Under the pieces are notes generated by a model that was not told the origin of the DNA, searched no databases, and was given only the letters and a program-made list of their open reading frames with translations. DNA of 8,903 nt, from the NCBI GenBank assembly GCA_949093475.1, contig CARXAY010000046.1, positions 1-8,903 on the forward strand, read 5' to 3'. Position 1 is the first letter of the stretch; each line of letters begins with the position of its first letter. The translations under genes and the position numbers were made by a program. Source of the DNA: an uncultured Oscillospiraceae bacterium. GTDB taxonomy: Bacteria > Bacillota > Clostridia > Oscillospirales > Oscillospiraceae. This document shows positions 1 through 6,486 of this stretch, piece by piece.

Positions 1-69
1 ACATTGTCTGTCCCAGATATTAAAATAGGTAAAATTTTTATTAATATTTGAGGCAAAGGAGAGAACACC

Positions 70-1536
70 ATGGCAGATTTTGAAGAGAAGTTTGGCAAGC
101 AGGGCCTCACCTTCGACGACGTGCTTTTGATCCCCGCAGAAAGCGACGTCCTCCCTGCAGACATTGACCTGAAAACACGGCTCACCAAGAAGATCACCCT
201 CAACATTCCCCTGATGTCCGCCGCCATGGACACCGTCACCGAGTCCCGCATGGCCATCGCCGTGGCCCGGGAGGGCGGCATCGGCATCATCCATAAGAAT
301 ATGTCCATCGGCGCGCAGGCCGAACAGGTGGACATGGTGAAGCGCAGCGAGAACGGCGTCATCACCAACCCCTTCTGGCTCGCCCCCGGCCACACGCTGG
401 CCGAAGCGGACGAGCTGATGGCCAAATACCGCATCTCCGGCGTGCCCATCTGCGACAACGGCAAGCTCATCGGCATCATCACCAACCGGGACATGAAGTT
501 TGAGACGGATATGTCCCAGCTCATCGACAACGTGATGACCAAGGAGAATCTGGTCACCGCCCGGGAGGGCACGACGCTGGACGAGGCCCGGGAGATCCTC
601 CGCCGCCATAAGATCGAAAAGCTCCCCATCGTGGACGGCGAGGGCCGCCTCAAGGGTCTCATCACCATCAAGGACATTGAAAAGGCACAGGTCTACCCCA
701 ATTCCGCCCGGGACGCCAAGGGCCGCCTTTTGGTAGGCGCGGCCATCGGCGTAACTCCCGACGTGATGGATCGCGTCAAGGCTCTGGTGGACGCGGGAGC
801 GGACGTTCTGTGTCTGGATTCCGCCCACGGCCACTCCCACAACATTTTGGAGTGCGTCCGCCGCATCAAGGCCATCTATCCCGACGTACAGCTCATCGCC
901 GGCAACGTGGCCACCGCCGAAGGCACCCGCGCCCTCATTGAAGCCGGCGCAGACTGCGTGAAGATCGGCATCGGCCCGGGCTCGATCTGTACCACCCGCG
1001 TGGTGGCGGGCATCGGCGTGCCCCAGATCACCGCCATCTTCGACGCCGCCAAGGTCGCCGCCGAGTACGACGTTCCCATCATCGCCGACGGCGGTATCAA
1101 GTTCTCCGGCGACTTGGCCAAGGCCATCGCCGCCGGCGGCAACGTGGTCATGCTCGGCTCGCTGCTGGCGGGCTGTGAGGAGTCCCCCGGCGACACCGAG
1201 GTCTATCAGGGCCGCCAGTTCAAGGTCTACCGCGGCATGGGCTCGCTGGGCGCGATGGCCAAGGGCTCGAAGGATCGTTACTTCCAGCAAAACAACAAGA
1301 AGTTAGTGCCCGAAGGGGTGGAGGGCCGCGTCCCCTATAAGGGAACGGTGTCCGAGACCATCTTCCAGCTCATGGGCGGTCTGCGGGCCGGCATGGGGTA
1401 TTGCGGCTGCGCCACCATCGACGACCTGCGGCAAAAGGCCCGCTTCACCCAGATCACCGCCGCCGGCCTCCGGGAATCCCACCCCCACGACGTGTACATC
1501 ACCAAGGAAGCCCCCAACTATACAGTTTCCCAATAA
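70..1536 (+). CDS. guaB: IMP dehydrogenase
   Basis: Converts inosine 5'-monophosphate to xanthosine 5'-monophosphate with NAD+, the committed step of GMP synthesis in the cytoplasm. The 488-residue protein has the full family length. An N-terminal barrel segment is followed by a CBS-domain pair at about residues 95-205 (motifs GVPICDNGKLIGIITNRD and KLPIVDGEGRLKGLITIKD), then the rest of the TIM barrel. The active-site loop GPGSICTTR puts the catalytic cysteine at residue 307. The LDSAHGHS motif near 249-256, the phosphate-binding GGI near 341 and the mobile flap EGVEGRVPYKG near 415-425 are all present. The ATG at 70 follows AAAGGAG (55-61) at a good distance. The leader (1-69) is AT-rich; TTGTCT at 4-9 and TAAAAT at 30-35 could be promoter elements but their 20-nt spacing is poor. 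No guaA is visible alongside. The assignment is secure. Confidence 0.98.
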   Translation: MADFEEKFGKQGLTFDDVLLIPAESDVLPADIDLKTRLTKKITLNIPLMSAAMDTVTESRMAIAVAREGGIGIIHKNMSIGAQAEQVDMVKRSENGVITNPFWLAPGHTLAEADELMAKYRISGVPICDNGKLIGIITNRDMKFETDMSQLIDNVMTKENLVTAREGTTLDEAREILRRHKIEKLPIVDGEGRLKGLITIKDIEKAQVYPNSARDAKGRLLVGAAIGVTPDVMDRVKALVDAGADVLCLDSAHGHSHNILECVRRIKAIYPDVQLIAGNVATAEGTRALIEAGADCVKIGIGPGSICTTRVVAGIGVPQITAIFDAAKVAAEYDVPIIADGGIKFSGDLAKAIAAGGNVVMLGSLLAGCEESPGDTEVYQGRQFKVYRGMGSLGAMAKGSKDRYFQQNNKKLVPEGVEGRVPYKGTVSETIFQLMGGLRAGMGYCGCATIDDLRQKARFTQITAAGLRESHPHDVYITKEAPNYTVSQ

Positions 1537-1538
1537 AA

Positions 1539-1607
1539 GCCAAGACCGAGGGACGGTTTTCTCTGTCGAGCCCCATCCGACAGGAGAACCGTCCCTTCTG
1601 TCTTGGC
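1539..1607. repeat. Long imperfect hairpin, REP-like palindromic element
   Basis: Starting 3 nt after the guaB stop codon, an inverted repeat spans 69 nt. The left arm is 1539-1568, the loop about 1569-1577 and the right arm 1578-1607. The outer ends pair as GCCAAGAC with GTCTTGGC, the middle as GGGACGGTT with AACCGTCCC, and the inner ends as TGTCG with CGACA, with small internal mismatches between these blocks. No T-run follows the right arm, so it does not look like a standard intrinsic terminator, although the transcript would fold strongly. From memory, the GGGACGGTT...AACCGTCCC core resembles short palindromic repeats scattered between genes in many Clostridia genomes, so I read it as a REP or MITE-like element. 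It may still attenuate transcription or stabilise the guaB mRNA 3' end. The repeat nature is inferred from one copy. Confidence 0.6.
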
Positions 1608-1630
1608 CGATCCTTCAAAGGAGTATCACC

Positions 1631-3277
1631 ATGAAACGCCTTCTTTCACTGCTGCTTGTCCTCTGTCTCCTCCTCACCCCCGCGCTGGCTGCTGGGGAGG
1701 CCGCTTCCCCTGCACGCTCCAGCGGTTTGACCTCCCTTCCGAAGCTGTCCCAAAATGAGATCGCCCAACTGCTGGCGGAGAACCCCTTGGGCTTCGCCGG
1801 GGATGCCTTTGTGACCGCGCCGTCGGTCAGCGCACCCTACGCCGCCGGGACGGTGTCCGCCCCGGCTCTCATCACCGCTCTTGACCGGCTGAACCTCATG
1901 CGCCGTCTGGCGGGGCTGAACGCCGTCACGCTGGACAACACCCTCACCTCCCGCGCCCAGCACGGCGCGGTACTGCTGGCGGCCAACGGCGTGTTGACCC
2001 ACTTCCCGGAGCAGCCCGCCGACATGGACGAGAGCTTTTACAACACCGGGCTGAACGCCGCCTCCAGCTCCAACATCTACATGGGCACAAACGCCACCCT
2101 TCCTCAAGCGGTGGACGCGTTTATGGACGATTCAGACGGCGGCAACCTCCCCATGCTGGGCCACCGCCGCTGGCTCTTGAATCCCACCATGGGCAAGACC
2201 GGCTTCGGGTTTTCCCCCAGCAGCAAAACCTTCGGCAGCTACACCTACAATTTTGCCACCCTCTGGGCCTTTGACCGCAGCGGCAACGCAGGGGACTATG
2301 ATTTCATCGCTTGGCCCGCCTCCGGCGCGTTTCCCTCCACCCTGTTTGACAAGGATCAGGCTTGGAGCGTCACGCTGAACCCGGACAAATACGCCTCCCC
2401 CGACGTGAGCGGCCTCACGGTCACCCTTACCCGCGCCTCCGACGGGGCGGCGTGGACGCTCTCCGGCAGCCAGAGCTATTCCGCCGCCAACGAAGGGGCT
2501 TATCTGGAGGTGGATCACAGCAGCTACGGCGTCGCCAACTGTATCATCTTCCGCCCCGCCTTGGACGTTTCCGCTTACAGCGGACTTTACACCGTCGCCG
2601 TCGACGGCCTCAAGACCTCCGGTGGGCAGAGCGTGGATTTCTCCTATCAGGTGGAGTTTTTTGCCCCCGAAACGGCGGTTCAGCCCTCTGCGCCCGACCA
2701 ATCTACCGAGCCGGAGCAGCCTGCCCAGCCTGTCCGGCCCACCACCCCGACCCCGTCCCAGTTCTCCGACGTCAGCGCCGGCGCATGGTATGCCGCCGAT
2801 GTGGCTTACGCCGCGAAAAACGGCCTTTTTAATGGTGTGGGCGGCAACCGCTTCGATCCTGACGGCCCGATGACCCGGGTGATGCTGATGACGGTGCTGG
2901 CCCGGCTGGACGGCACGGACACCACTCCCGTCGGTCAGGAAAGCTGGTACATTAAGGGTCACCGCTGGGCGGTGACCAACCGCATCAGCGACGGACTGAA
3001 CCCCCATCAGGCCCTCACCTTGGAGGAGCTGTCCACCATGCTTTATAACTACGCCAAGCTCCGCTACGGCGCGGGCGCCGCTCACAACTACCATCTGGCG
3101 GGTATGCCCGACGGCAACTCGGTCTCCTCTTGGGCCGCCGAGGGCACAAACTGGATGGTGGATCAAGGGCTGCTTCAAGGCGATCAGGAGCGCAAGCTAT
3201 ACCCCCAGCGCACCGCCACCCGCGCGCAGGTCGCCGCTCTCCTGCACCGGTTTTTGGAGACCGTAGAAAAGCTCTGA
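1631..3277 (+). CDS. Secreted CAP-domain protein with C-terminal SLH repeats
   Basis: An exported protein of 548 residues, probably held at the cell surface. Residues 1-20 are a signal peptide: K2-R3, a leucine-rich core and the AxA-type site A18-L19-A20. There is no lipobox, so signal peptidase I cleavage is expected. Residues about 80-220 resemble the bacterial CAP (SCP/PR-1) fold, with an ALDRLNLMRRLAGL helix, H111 in SRAQHGA, H124 in LTHF and the GHRRWLLNP motif at 177-185. Residues about 240-345 are beta-rich and unassigned, followed by a Pro/Gln/Glu linker (about 350-376). Residues 377-548 carry S-layer homology repeats. The first (FSDVSAGAWYAADVAYAAKNGL) is clear, while the second and third (around 437-475 and 497-540) are more degenerate. 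SLH repeats usually bind pyruvylated secondary cell-wall polymers. The enzymatic role of bacterial CAP proteins is mostly unknown. The start is fixed by AAAGGAG at 1617-1623, 7 nt before ATG. No separate promoter is evident in the short gap after the hairpin. Confidence 0.88.
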   Translation: MKRLLSLLLVLCLLLTPALAAGEAASPARSSGLTSLPKLSQNEIAQLLAENPLGFAGDAFVTAPSVSAPYAAGTVSAPALITALDRLNLMRRLAGLNAVTLDNTLTSRAQHGAVLLAANGVLTHFPEQPADMDESFYNTGLNAASSSNIYMGTNATLPQAVDAFMDDSDGGNLPMLGHRRWLLNPTMGKTGFGFSPSSKTFGSYTYNFATLWAFDRSGNAGDYDFIAWPASGAFPSTLFDKDQAWSVTLNPDKYASPDVSGLTVTLTRASDGAAWTLSGSQSYSAANEGAYLEVDHSSYGVANCIIFRPALDVSAYSGLYTVAVDGLKTSGGQSVDFSYQVEFFAPETAVQPSAPDQSTEPEQPAQPVRPTTPTPSQFSDVSAGAWYAADVAYAAKNGLFNGVGGNRFDPDGPMTRVMLMTVLARLDGTDTTPVGQESWYIKGHRWAVTNRISDGLNPHQALTLEELSTMLYNYAKLRYGAGAAHNYHLAGMPDGNSVSSWAAEGTNWMVDQGLLQGDQERKLYPQRTATRAQVAALLHRFLETVEKL

Positions 3278-3308
3278 CAAGCGCATTTGATCAGAAAGAG
3301 TGATCCCC

Positions 3309-3938
3309 ATGAAAACCATCTTGATCCACGGCTTCGGCCATCGGGCGGCGAGTTGGGACGAGACAGTCTCCCATATGAAAAGCAGTCAGGATGTCCTGTG
3401 TCCTGATCTTCCCTCTCTGCTCCGGGGGCGGGAGGCCACCTATCCCAACCTGTACGCCTCCTTTACCAAGGATTGTGATCGGCTCGGCGAACCGCTTCAC
3501 TTGTGTGGTCTTTCTCTGGGCGGTATTCTGGCCCTGCATTACGCTTCGGAGCATCCTGAGCAGGTCTCCTCGTTGGTTCTGATCGGTACACCTCATCAGA
3601 TTCCCAAGACCGCCTTTGCTCTGCAAACTGTTATCTTTCGACTTCTCCCCGCTTCCGCATTTCAGGCGATGGCCTTTCCCAAGCAGGATACCCTTGCCCT
3701 GAGTTCCTCTATGAAGGATCTGGAACTCAGCGTCCTCCCGCAGCACATTCACTGCCCAACTCTGATCCTCTGCGGAGCGAAGGATCGCACCAATCTCAAA
3801 TCGGCCCATTTCTTCTCCCAGAGCATCACGAATGCCGCCTTGGCCATTGTGGAAGGCGCCGGCCCCGCCCTCAATGAAGATGCCCCCCAAACTCTTGCCC
3901 GGCTGTTGGACGACTTCTATGGGCATACCCCCTGCTGA
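3309..3938 (+). CDS. Alpha/beta hydrolase fold protein, catalytic histidine apparently missing
   Basis: A small cytoplasmic alpha/beta hydrolase fold protein of 209 residues without a signal peptide; the substrate is unknown. The N-terminal strand and oxyanion-hole region ILIHGFGHRAASWD, the nucleophile elbow GLSLGG (Ser69) and the acid strand LILCGAKD (Asp159) are all in order. At the usual histidine site, which reads GxGH before a helix in this family, the protein has GAGPALNEDAP with Pro186 (codon CCC). The only later histidine is His205, five residues from the C terminus. It may be inactive as a serine hydrolase, use another residue, or carry a recent mutation. I chose ATG 3309 over the in-frame GTG at 3300 because the purine-rich AAAGAG (3295-3300) then lies 8 nt upstream; the GTG start would put it at the start codon. 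The gap to the CAP/SLH gene is 31 nt with no terminator, so co-transcription is likely. Confidence 0.88.
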   Translation: MKTILIHGFGHRAASWDETVSHMKSSQDVLCPDLPSLLRGREATYPNLYASFTKDCDRLGEPLHLCGLSLGGILALHYASEHPEQVSSLVLIGTPHQIPKTAFALQTVIFRLLPASAFQAMAFPKQDTLALSSSMKDLELSVLPQHIHCPTLILCGAKDRTNLKSAHFFSQSITNAALAIVEGAGPALNEDAPQTLARLLDDFYGHTPC

Positions 3939-3960
3939 TCTCTCCCCTTGCTATTTGCGT

Positions 3961-3997
3961 AAAAAAGCCCGGCGCACAGTGTGCGCCGGGCTTTTTT
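3961..3997. terminator. Bidirectional intrinsic terminator between convergent genes
   Basis: A perfect inverted repeat has arms at 3961-3977 and 3981-3997 and a 3-nt loop (AGT). The GC-rich part GCCCGGCGCAC pairs with GTGCGCCGGGC, flanked by six A on the left and six T on the right. Each strand therefore reads as a strong stem followed by a U-tract. It lies 22 nt after the stop codon of the + strand hydrolase gene and 20 nt after the stop codon of the - strand zinc-ribbon gene, so it should end transcription from both sides. Confidence 0.95.
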
Positions 3998-4017
3998 CGT
4001 GTCAGACTGGGCGGAGC

Positions 4018-4314
4018 TTACTCCTCGTGTGCGCCGGACTGCTCTTCGCGCATCTTGGCGAAGCACTCGCTGCAGTAGACGGGGCGGTCGGTCTTCGGCT
4101 CGAAGGGAACCTTGGCCTCGCCGCCGCAGGCGGCACAGGTGGCGGTGAAGTACTCGCGGGGGCCACGGGCAGCGGCCTTCCGGGCGTCGCGGCACGCCTT
4201 GCAGCGCTGAGGCTCGTTCTGGAAGCCGCGCTCGGCGTAGAACTCCTGCTCACCGGCGGTGAACACGAACTCTTGGCCACATTCTTTGCAAATGAGTGTC
4301 TTGTCTTCGTACAT
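4018..4314 (-). CDS. Small double zinc-ribbon protein
   Basis: A 98-residue protein of the conserved zinc-ribbon type common in Clostridia; its biochemical role is not known. Two four-cysteine sites are visible. The first is C9-x2-C12 with C38-x2-C41, bracketing the family signature FTAGEQEFYAERGF with NEPQRC. The second is C60-x2-C63 with C81-x2-C84, containing VPFEPKTDRPVYC. Each probably binds one zinc ion, and the fold suggests nucleic-acid or protein contact, but this is inference. The ATG is preceded on the - strand by AAAGAGAGGG, well placed as a ribosome binding site. The gene lies 96 nt downstream of the sigma-factor gene. I see no convincing promoter in that gap and only a weak stem (CAGC GAAA GCTG), so it may be read from the sigma-factor transcript or from a promoter I cannot recognise. 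It ends at the shared bidirectional terminator. Confidence 0.85.
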   Translation of the reverse strand: MYEDKTLICKECGQEFVFTAGEQEFYAERGFQNEPQRCKACRDARKAAARGPREYFTATCAACGGEAKVPFEPKTDRPVYCSECFAKMREEQSGAHEE

Positions 4315-4410
4315 GGTAATACCCTCTCTTTGATTGCCCCGACCCGGAAAAACCGAATTGCAACTGGGACATAAAATATGTGCGATCAGCTTTCGCTGGA
4401 TTCGCTGAAA

Positions 4411-5025
4411 TCACCGCCGCGCCAATTTCCTGCGGATACGCTGCACCGCGTTATCCACCGCCTTGGGCGGCTTGCCGGTGGCCCGGGCGATCTCCTGATA
4501 GGAGTATCCGTCCAGATACTGCCCCAGCACCTCGCGCTCAAAGGACGACAGCGTCCGCTCCAGCCGGGCAGTTTCCTCCTGCCACGCCTCCCGGGCGATG
4601 ACCAAATCCTCCGGGTTCTCCGGGGCTCTTCTCCCCCTCCCCCGTCCGCTCTCGGAGGTCTCCTGCTCCTCCAAAGGAACGGCGGCGTTGAGCGCCATAT
4701 GTTTTTCCCGCGCCGCGCTGCGCACCGCAGAGCGAAGGCGGTTCTGGACGCAGACCTGCGCAAAGGTGGCAAAGGCTGCATCCCGGCGGCTGTCAAACTC
4801 CCGAATGGCGTCCAGCAGGCCCAGCAGGCCCTCCTGAACCAGATCCTCGCTGTCCCCTCCCGCCAAAAAGAGCGGCCGGGCACAGGCGCGCGTCATCCGG
4901 GTGTAACGCAGGATCAGCGCTTCCTCCGCCCTTCGGTCACCGCTGCGCGCCGCCGCCAGCAGCGCCTCATCGGCCACGCCTTGGGCGTCCGCCGCAGGGT
5001 CAAAGGTTGGATTTTTGTGGCTCAT
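4411..5025 (-). CDS. sigH: SigH-like RNA polymerase sigma factor
   Basis: A sigma-70 family factor of 204 residues, closest by eye to sporulation/stationary-phase sigma-H (Spo0H). Region 2 runs over about residues 20-118: the core-binding segment DLVQEGLLGLLDAIREFD (61-78), then FATFAQVCVQNRLRSAVR and REKHMALN, which match the order in Bacillus SigH (TFAELC...RQKHIPLN). A short variable linker rich in Arg, Gly and Glu (121-138) leads to NPEDLVI. Region 4 (about 155-202) has LSSFEREVLGQYLDGYSYQEIA with a helix-turn-helix ending VDNAVQRIRRKL. The C-terminal tail after region 4 is shorter than in Bacillus. The ATG follows GAGGA (5034-5038 on the reverse strand) by 8 nt. The gene lies 84 nt downstream of glmM rather than near rlmB/secE, where sigH often sits, so I am sure of the family and less sure that this is the genome's only SigH. 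Confidence 0.85.
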   Translation of the reverse strand: MSHKNPTFDPAADAQGVADEALLAAARSGDRRAEEALILRYTRMTRACARPLFLAGGDSEDLVQEGLLGLLDAIREFDSRRDAAFATFAQVCVQNRLRSAVRSAAREKHMALNAAVPLEEQETSESGRGRGRRAPENPEDLVIAREAWQEETARLERTLSSFEREVLGQYLDGYSYQEIARATGKPPKAVDNAVQRIRRKLARR

Positions 5026-5042
5026 TCGTTCGTTCCTCGCAC

Positions 5043-5072
5043 ATTATATTATACTTCCCGTCCGCTTGTCAA
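5043..5072 (-). promoter_or_regulatory. Consensus SigA-type promoter for the sigma-factor gene
   Basis: Read on the - strand, a perfect -35 TTGACA (5067-5072) and a perfect -10 TATAAT (5043-5048) are separated by 18 bp. A second overlapping TATAAT (5048-5053) is only 13 bp from the -35 and is less likely to be used with it. Transcription would start at about 5035-5037, close to or within the GAGGA ribosome binding site (5034-5038), leaving only about 10-12 nt before the start codon. Both hexamers match consensus exactly in the AT-rich gap after glmM, which supports a real promoter; its use is inferred. Confidence 0.7.
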
Positions 5073-5109
5073 GGGATTTGGGCAAATTATTTTATCTGCC
5101 CTTAAATTT

Positions 5110-6462
5110 TCACAGCTTTTTGATCAAATTGACCAAACCCTCCGCCGCAGTCCGGGCCTGCGCGTCGTCGGTGGCCTCCACCATGACCCGCACCAGCGAC
5201 TCCGTCCCCGACGCCCGCACCAGCACCCGGCCCTTGCCGGCCAAAGCCTGCTCTGTCTGTTCCACCGCCGCGGCCAGTTCAGGAGAGGCCATGACCTTCT
5301 CCTTGGCGGCCTTGTCCGCCACAGGGACGTTGATGAGCACCTGAGGATAGACCTTGCACATCGCCGCCAGCTCAGAGGCTTTTTTGCCCGACTTCTTCAA
5401 CACCTGAAGGAGCTGGAGGGCGGAAAGCTCCCCGTCACCGGTGGTGGCGTACTGAAGAAAAATGGTGTGGCCCGACTGTTCGCCCCCCAGCGCGTAGCCC
5501 TTCTCCTGCATCCGCTCCAAGACGTTGCGGTCGCCCACGTCGGTGATCTCCAGCGTCATTCCCCGCTCCTTGGTGAACATCCGGAAGCCCAAATTGGACA
5601 TCACCGTGGCCACCACGGCGTTGGAGGGCAGCTCCCCCCGGGCCATCAGGTCGCTGCCGCAGATGGCCATGATCTGGTCGCCGTCGATGGGGCTGCCCAG
5701 CTCATCCACCGCCAAAAAGCGGTCGGCGTCCCCGTCAAAGGCCAGCCCCAGATCGTATTCCCCCGTTTTCATCCGGGCCTGCAACGCCTCCAGATGAGTA
5801 GAGCCGCAGCCGTTGTTGATGTTCACGCCGTCCGGCTCGGCGCAGAAGATATCGCACTTCAGCTTGGGGAAACGGGCGAATAAATAGGGCGCTGTGGCGG
5901 AGGACGCGCCGTTGGCGCAGTCCACTGCAATGCGAAGCCCCGCCAGATCGGTGTCAATGGTACTCGCCAGATGATCCAGATACCGCTCCCGCTCGTTGGC
6001 GTCTAAATAGACGACCTTGCCGATGTCCCCATGGGTCATCAGCGGCACGTCCATATGGTTCAAAATGATGTCCTCGATCTGGTTCTCCAGCGCGTCGGAG
6101 AGCTTGAAACCCTTGCCGTTGAAGATCTTGATGCCGTTATGCTCAAAGGGGTTGTGGGAGGCGGAGATGACCACCCCTGCGTCGGCGTGGTTATCCACCG
6201 TGGCAAAGGCCACGGCGGGGGTGGGGAACACTCCCAGATGCAATACGTCCGCCCCGGCGGAGCACAGTCCCGCCACCAGCGCCCCCTCCAGCACGTCGGA
6301 GGAAATGCGGGTGTCCTTGCCGATGGTCACCACCGGCTTTTTCCCGTCCTGATCCCTGCGAAGCACCGCCGCCGTCGCCAACCCCACCTGATAGGCCAGA
6401 GCGGCATCCAGCCCGGCGTTGACCACCCCGCGAATGCCGTCCGTTCCAAACAGTTTGCCCAT
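5110..6462 (-). CDS. glmM: Phosphoglucosamine mutase
   Basis: Interconverts glucosamine-6-phosphate and glucosamine-1-phosphate, the step before GlmU on the route to UDP-GlcNAc and peptidoglycan, in the cytoplasm. The 450-residue protein has the family's usual length and all signature motifs. GKLFGTDGIRG is at the N terminus. The phosphoserine loop SASHNP places the active serine at residue 102. The Mg2+ site DGDADR is at 243-248, the substrate-specificity loop GGEQSGH at 326-332, and the phosphate-binding RASGTE at 416-421. The start is the ATG at 6462, with AGAGGA (6470-6475 on the reverse strand) 7 nt upstream; an in-frame TTG at 6483 would swallow that site and add residues not found in the family. 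It starts 24 nt after the ruvB stop codon, so it is probably the distal part of the ruv operon. The enzyme needs activation by phosphorylation at Ser102. Confidence 0.97.
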   Translation of the reverse strand: MGKLFGTDGIRGVVNAGLDAALAYQVGLATAAVLRRDQDGKKPVVTIGKDTRISSDVLEGALVAGLCSAGADVLHLGVFPTPAVAFATVDNHADAGVVISASHNPFEHNGIKIFNGKGFKLSDALENQIEDIILNHMDVPLMTHGDIGKVVYLDANERERYLDHLASTIDTDLAGLRIAVDCANGASSATAPYLFARFPKLKCDIFCAEPDGVNINNGCGSTHLEALQARMKTGEYDLGLAFDGDADRFLAVDELGSPIDGDQIMAICGSDLMARGELPSNAVVATVMSNLGFRMFTKERGMTLEITDVGDRNVLERMQEKGYALGGEQSGHTIFLQYATTGDGELSALQLLQVLKKSGKKASELAAMCKVYPQVLINVPVADKAAKEKVMASPELAAAVEQTEQALAGKGRVLVRASGTESLVRVMVEATDDAQARTAAEGLVNLIKKL

Positions 6463-6486
6463 ACCATGATCCTCTTTTCCCAAAAA

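Noticed and set aside
1539..1607. The hairpin after guaB as a standard intrinsic terminator.
   Set aside because: The right arm is followed by mixed sequence without a run of T, and the arms are much longer and less GC-compact than the terminator at 3961-3997. Partial termination is still possible.
2132..3178. A 348-codon open frame on the - strand inside the CAP/SLH gene.
   Set aside because: The product is Gly/Val/Arg-rich without domain motifs, and the + strand frame has a clear signal peptide and SLH repeats.
3300..3308. A GTG start for the alpha/beta hydrolase gene, three codons upstream.
   Set aside because: The purine-rich ribosome binding site abuts this GTG, leaving no spacing; the ATG at 3309 has normal spacing and begins right at the first beta strand.
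3977..4036. The short direct repeat GTGTGCGCCGG, once in the terminator stem and once in the 3' end of the zinc-ribbon gene.
   Set aside because: It is only 11 nt in GC-rich sequence, one copy is constrained by the terminator stem and the other by coding, and there is no third copy or spacing pattern.
4381..4410. A small stem (CAGC-GAAA-GCTG) after the sigma-factor stop codon on the - strand as a terminator.
   Set aside because: The stem has only four base pairs and lacks a U-tract directly after it.
4378..5883. A 501-codon open frame on the + strand across the sigma-factor and glmM genes.
   Set aside because: It lies antisense to two securely identified genes, its product is low-complexity Arg/His/Leu/Gly-rich sequence, and it matches no family I recognise. 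Long antisense frames of this sort arise from GC-rich codon bias.
6463..6483. A seven-codon N-terminal extension of glmM from a TTG at 6483.
   Set aside because: The extension contains the AGAGGA ribosome binding site that suits the ATG at 6462, and GlmM proteins characteristically begin just before KLFGTDGIRG.
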